DNA from: Ifrita kowaldi | Taxonomy: Eukaryota > Chordata > Aves > Passeriformes > Cinclosomatidae | Assembly: GCA_013398055.1 (NCBI GenBank) | Contig: VZRS01009479.1 | Location: 175,894 to 239,893, forward strand | DNA: 64,000 nucleotides | Direction of reading: 5' to 3' | Shown: positions 62,850-64,000 of the stretch, piece after piece | Layout: each line of letters begins with the position of its first letter | Position numbering within the stretch: the first letter of the stretch is position 1 | Position numbers and translations under genes: made by a program | Notes under the pieces: generated by a model | The model's input: only the letters and a program-made list of their open reading frames with translations | Told to the model about the DNA's origin: nothing | The model's database searches: none

Positions 62850-63130
62850 ACTATATAAAACGTGTGTATACAGGCACACATATAGTGTAAACATATATAT
62901 AAATCTTATCACTTACAAATGCCTAGGATTTTAAATGTAGTTTATCGGCCTAGTGCAACCCAATCCTATAAATAATACATTCCTATCACTATGACCTCAA
63001 AATGTCAATACAGCGCAGCCCTGCGCATTTGCATATCTTGTACTGTCTAAACTTGAAGCATGTCAGCTATGTGCTTCTGTTTGTACTTTAACTTCATTTT
63101 AACTCTTGCTTCCTAGCTCTGAGCACCCTC
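62850..63130. promoter_or_regulatory. Candidate conserved block with exact POU octamer
   Basis: Contains ATTTGCAT at 63027-63034, the exact octamer recognised by POU factors, next to the CpG-containing TGCGC at 63022-63026. The surrounding sequence is complex and AT-rich, with words such as GTAGTTTATCGGCCTAGTGC near 62937. It lies about 300 bp before the CpG island. Confidence 0.38.
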
Positions 63131-63289
63131 CCCCTCTGCGGGGTCTGTCACCAAAATGAGAAAAGCACCAGCTATTTAATCACCACCACTATAATTATGC
63201 CGTTTCCAGGACTGTAAGGAGAGGACAGGTAGGGTCCCCGGCAGAGAAGGAAAAAGCTGGGAACAAAACCAGGAGGGAGCCGGCCCACA

Positions 63290-64000
63290 GGCTCTACCTG
63301 CCCGAGCTGCCCCGTCAGCCGGGGGGATGAGCACAGCCATCCGCGGGCACCGGCTGCTGGAAAGGGGAAGGGAGAAGTGAGCAGCCCTCGCCCTCCTACC
63401 AACACTCCCTTTGGGATGGTTTCCTAGCGAGAAGGGACCTTTCCCAGATTGGGACGATTTCCAGCACCTTGCCGGGGAAGCGAAGCTACAAGTTTTGGAG
63501 GCGGCGGCTCCCGGGGCGAGGCGTGCGGAGGCGCAGCCGGCACCTCCCGGGGCCGGGAGAGGGCGGACCGGCCCGGGGGGCGGTGGAGCTCACAGCCCGC
63601 CCGTCCGAAGCGGAGCGGGGCTCCCCGCTGGGACTCGCCGCCGCGTCTTGCTACTCGGTGCCCCCGTTCCGGCCGGTATCTTCCTCCCGAATGCCAACCC
63701 CCGGGAGCGGGGGGATGCCCCAGCCCCGCCGCCTTGGGCAGCCCCAGGCCCGCTCAGCGGCACAGAGAGCCTGTGGCGAGAACCCCAAAACTGCCCCCTT
63801 GGACGCGCGAAAGCAGGAGGGGAGGAGGCGGCAGAACTAACGCAGCTGCGCTGTCGACCCGCGGCGGCACCACCGACCCCCGAAGGTTCCTTTCAATTAA
63901 GCGCCCCCCGGCTCCGCGCTGCCCTGCGCTCCGCGGGGGCGGGGCAGGGAAGGGGTTAACAGCGGCCCCCGGTAACACGGTCCGCGGGGGCGGTGGATCA
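63290..64000. promoter_or_regulatory. CpG island, probable promoter/first-exon region, runs off the window
   Basis: GC content rises sharply from about 63290. I count roughly 65 CpG dinucleotides in 63421-64000 against a CpG-poor desert. GC-box (SP1-type) words are present, for example GGGGGCGGGGC near 63936, and no TATA box is evident. Such islands mark promoters of housekeeping or developmental genes in vertebrates. The direction of transcription cannot be fixed. No exon is recognised to the left, so a gene lying beyond the right edge is more likely, but a long leftward intron is possible. The 182-codon + frame at 63411-63959 and its overlapping frames are expected from stop-poor GC-rich DNA, so no CDS is called. 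Confidence 0.8.

Noticed and set aside
63411..63959. 182-codon + frame in the CpG island
   Set aside because: GC-rich DNA is poor in stop codons. Several frames are open at once on both strands and the translation is low-complexity Pro/Ala/Gly/Arg without a domain.
1..64000. CRISPR array, phage, operon or bacterial mobile system
   Set aside because: No regularly spaced repeats, compact gene strings or ribosome-binding sites. CR1 tails and desert structure show vertebrate DNA.

Overview
The window is vertebrate nuclear DNA, most likely from a bird. The best evidence is two CR1 LINE 3' tails: one on the + strand at 12440-12980 and one on the - strand at 13864-14072. The second is of the kind common in passerine and related genomes. 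Two old amniote SINE relics of the MIR type support a sauropsid: 21500-21746 (+) and 40422-40670 (-). Recognisable repeats are sparse, there is almost no satellite, and most of the window is AT-rich single-copy-looking sequence. A songbird is a guess, not a demonstrated identity.

I find no protein-coding gene I can defend, and no rRNA, tRNA or known microRNA. Open frames in all six frames are short and patternless, as expected of non-coding DNA. The longest is a 267-codon frame on the - strand at 49197-50000. It is kept only as an uncertain ORF. Weaker hints of decayed coding sequence lie at 3560-4165 (zinc-finger-like fragments) and on the - strand at 38925-39760.

Layout: 1-11.5 kb is unannotated non-coding DNA with a few regulatory-looking blocks (about 5.1 kb and 6.0-6.9 kb) and an exact 28-bp direct repeat 630 bp apart. 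11.5-14.1 kb holds a homeodomain-motif block and both CR1 tails. 14.1-44.6 kb is a long desert with the two SINE relics and several AT-rich blocks that look like conserved non-coding elements. 44.6-45.9 kb contains two assembly joins: a 311-base N gap whose flanks nearly repeat each other, and a single N between two exact 128-bp copies. Both look like unmerged contig overlaps. 46-56.8 kb is again mostly featureless. From 56.8 kb to the end, blocks with clustered homeodomain, PBX/MEIS, SOX and POU-like motifs lead into a strong CpG island from about 63.3 kb to the end of the window.

The simplest reading is a gene desert or very large intron carrying distal enhancers for a developmental regulator whose CpG-island promoter lies at the right edge. 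I cannot name that gene. The regulatory calls rest on motif content and sequence texture, not on an alignment, so they are candidates. I see no novel enzyme system, CRISPR, phage or operon here.
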